From positions 2,232,001-2,296,000 of the forward strand of contig NZ_AP024585.1 of assembly GCF_018323885.1 (NCBI RefSeq): a stretch of DNA of 64,000 nucleotides, given 5' to 3'. The position numbers and the translations under genes are program-made. Positions 63,809 to 64,000 of this stretch are shown piece by piece. Under the pieces are notes generated by a model, which saw only the letters and a program-made list of their open reading frames with translations, searched no databases and had not been told where the DNA came from. Origin of the DNA: Citrobacter amalonaticus. Its GTDB lineage: Bacteria; Pseudomonadota; Gammaproteobacteria; Enterobacterales; Enterobacteriaceae. Position 1 is the stretch's first letter, and each line of letters opens with the position of its first letter.

Positions 63809-63836
63809 GGTGCGCATAATGTATATTATGTTAAAT
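63809..63836. other. dif: dif, XerCD chromosome-dimer resolution site
   Basis: The 28 bases agree with the E. coli dif site at every position: XerC arm GGTGCGCATAA, central region TGTATA and XerD arm TTATGTTAAAT. XerC and XerD recombine sister dif sites at the septum, switched on by FtsK. It marks the replication terminus of the chromosome. Confidence 0.97.
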
Positions 63837-64000
63837 ACAATATTACCAACCGCACTGTACCGGTGTCTGAGTCATTCCCTGCTGTTTTGGTCTTCAGGAC
63901 CGCTCTGGTTTTCACTCATACTCAGCGAGATGCGTTCTGGTGATTCGTAAACACATTTTTAAGCCGTTGAACAAATCATTCCTCTCCGCTAGCCTGTTTA
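63837..64000. other. Sequence beyond dif
   Basis: About 164 bases run to the window end. No start codon with a ribosome binding site and no hairpin terminator seen. Confidence 0.5.

Noticed and set aside
1..64000. CRISPR arrays, tRNA, rRNA, IS elements, prophage
   Set aside because: No regular direct repeats with spacers, no cloverleaf or rRNA stretches, and no transposase, integrase or phage structural genes were seen. The Qin prophage found in this region of E. coli K-12 is absent.

Overview
The window is chromosomal DNA of an enteric bacterium close to Escherichia, Salmonella and Citrobacter. Most proteins are near-identical in pattern to E. coli K-12 genes of the replication-terminus region, and gene order runs backwards along the E. 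coli map, from mdtJ/mdtI at the left end to dif at the right end. The Salmonella-type osmU transporter, a urea ABC transporter and two autotransporters point to a Citrobacter-like genome; I cannot fix the species. No rRNA, tRNA, CRISPR array, insertion sequence or prophage was seen.

Layout. 0-8.3 kb: mdtJI, ydgD, ydgU, asr, an M32 carboxypeptidase, ynfM/ynfL, mlc and ynfK. 8.3-12 kb: the osmU osmoprotectant ABC operon. 12-17 kb: the anaerobic ynfFGH-dmsD reductase operon, with an FNR site and a NarL/NarP 7-2-7 site upstream, then ynfD. 17-22.8 kb: autotransporter A, an AT-rich gap, ynfC, speG, ynfB and ynfA. 23-29.3 kb: rspA-ydfJ-ydfI (hexonate catabolism, no rspB), ydfZ, rspR and ydfG. 29.4-33.4 kb: dcp, a serine-hydrolase lipoprotein, a small ORF, an MgrR-like sRNA and mgtS. 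33.5-42 kb: a block absent from E. coli K-12 between mgtS and ydeE, with ftrA, a rhodanese, a MetE-like methyltransferase and urtABCDE. 42-50.8 kb: ydeE, eamA, an AT-rich NTF2-like gene, the mar locus (marC and divergent marRAB), sotB, ptrR and sad. 50.9-58.7 kb: a chemoreceptor-like protein, glsB-yneG, dgcF, a GNAT protein, uxaB and yneE. 58.9-63.7 kb: autotransporter B, a CaiF/GrlA-type regulator, tam and a VOC protein.

The window also holds chromosome-terminus signals. There is an exact 28-bp dif site at 63809-63836 and a TerC-like Tus site between uxaB and yneE. Two perfect matS sites lie at 38233 and 57715. The four FtsK-orienting KOPS octamers found by eye all point rightward toward dif.

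Functional themes are anaerobic respiration and FNR control (ynf operon, ydfZ), sugar-acid catabolism (rspA, ydfJ, ydfI, uxaB), nitrogen and amine use (urt, sad, glsB, speG), stress and efflux (mar, osmU, asr, MdtIJ, YnfM, YdeE, EamA, SotB), and surface adhesin-like proteins. Small genes called here from sequence alone are ydgU, mgtS, a 30-codon ORF at 3698, a 52-codon ORF at 32914 and the sRNA.
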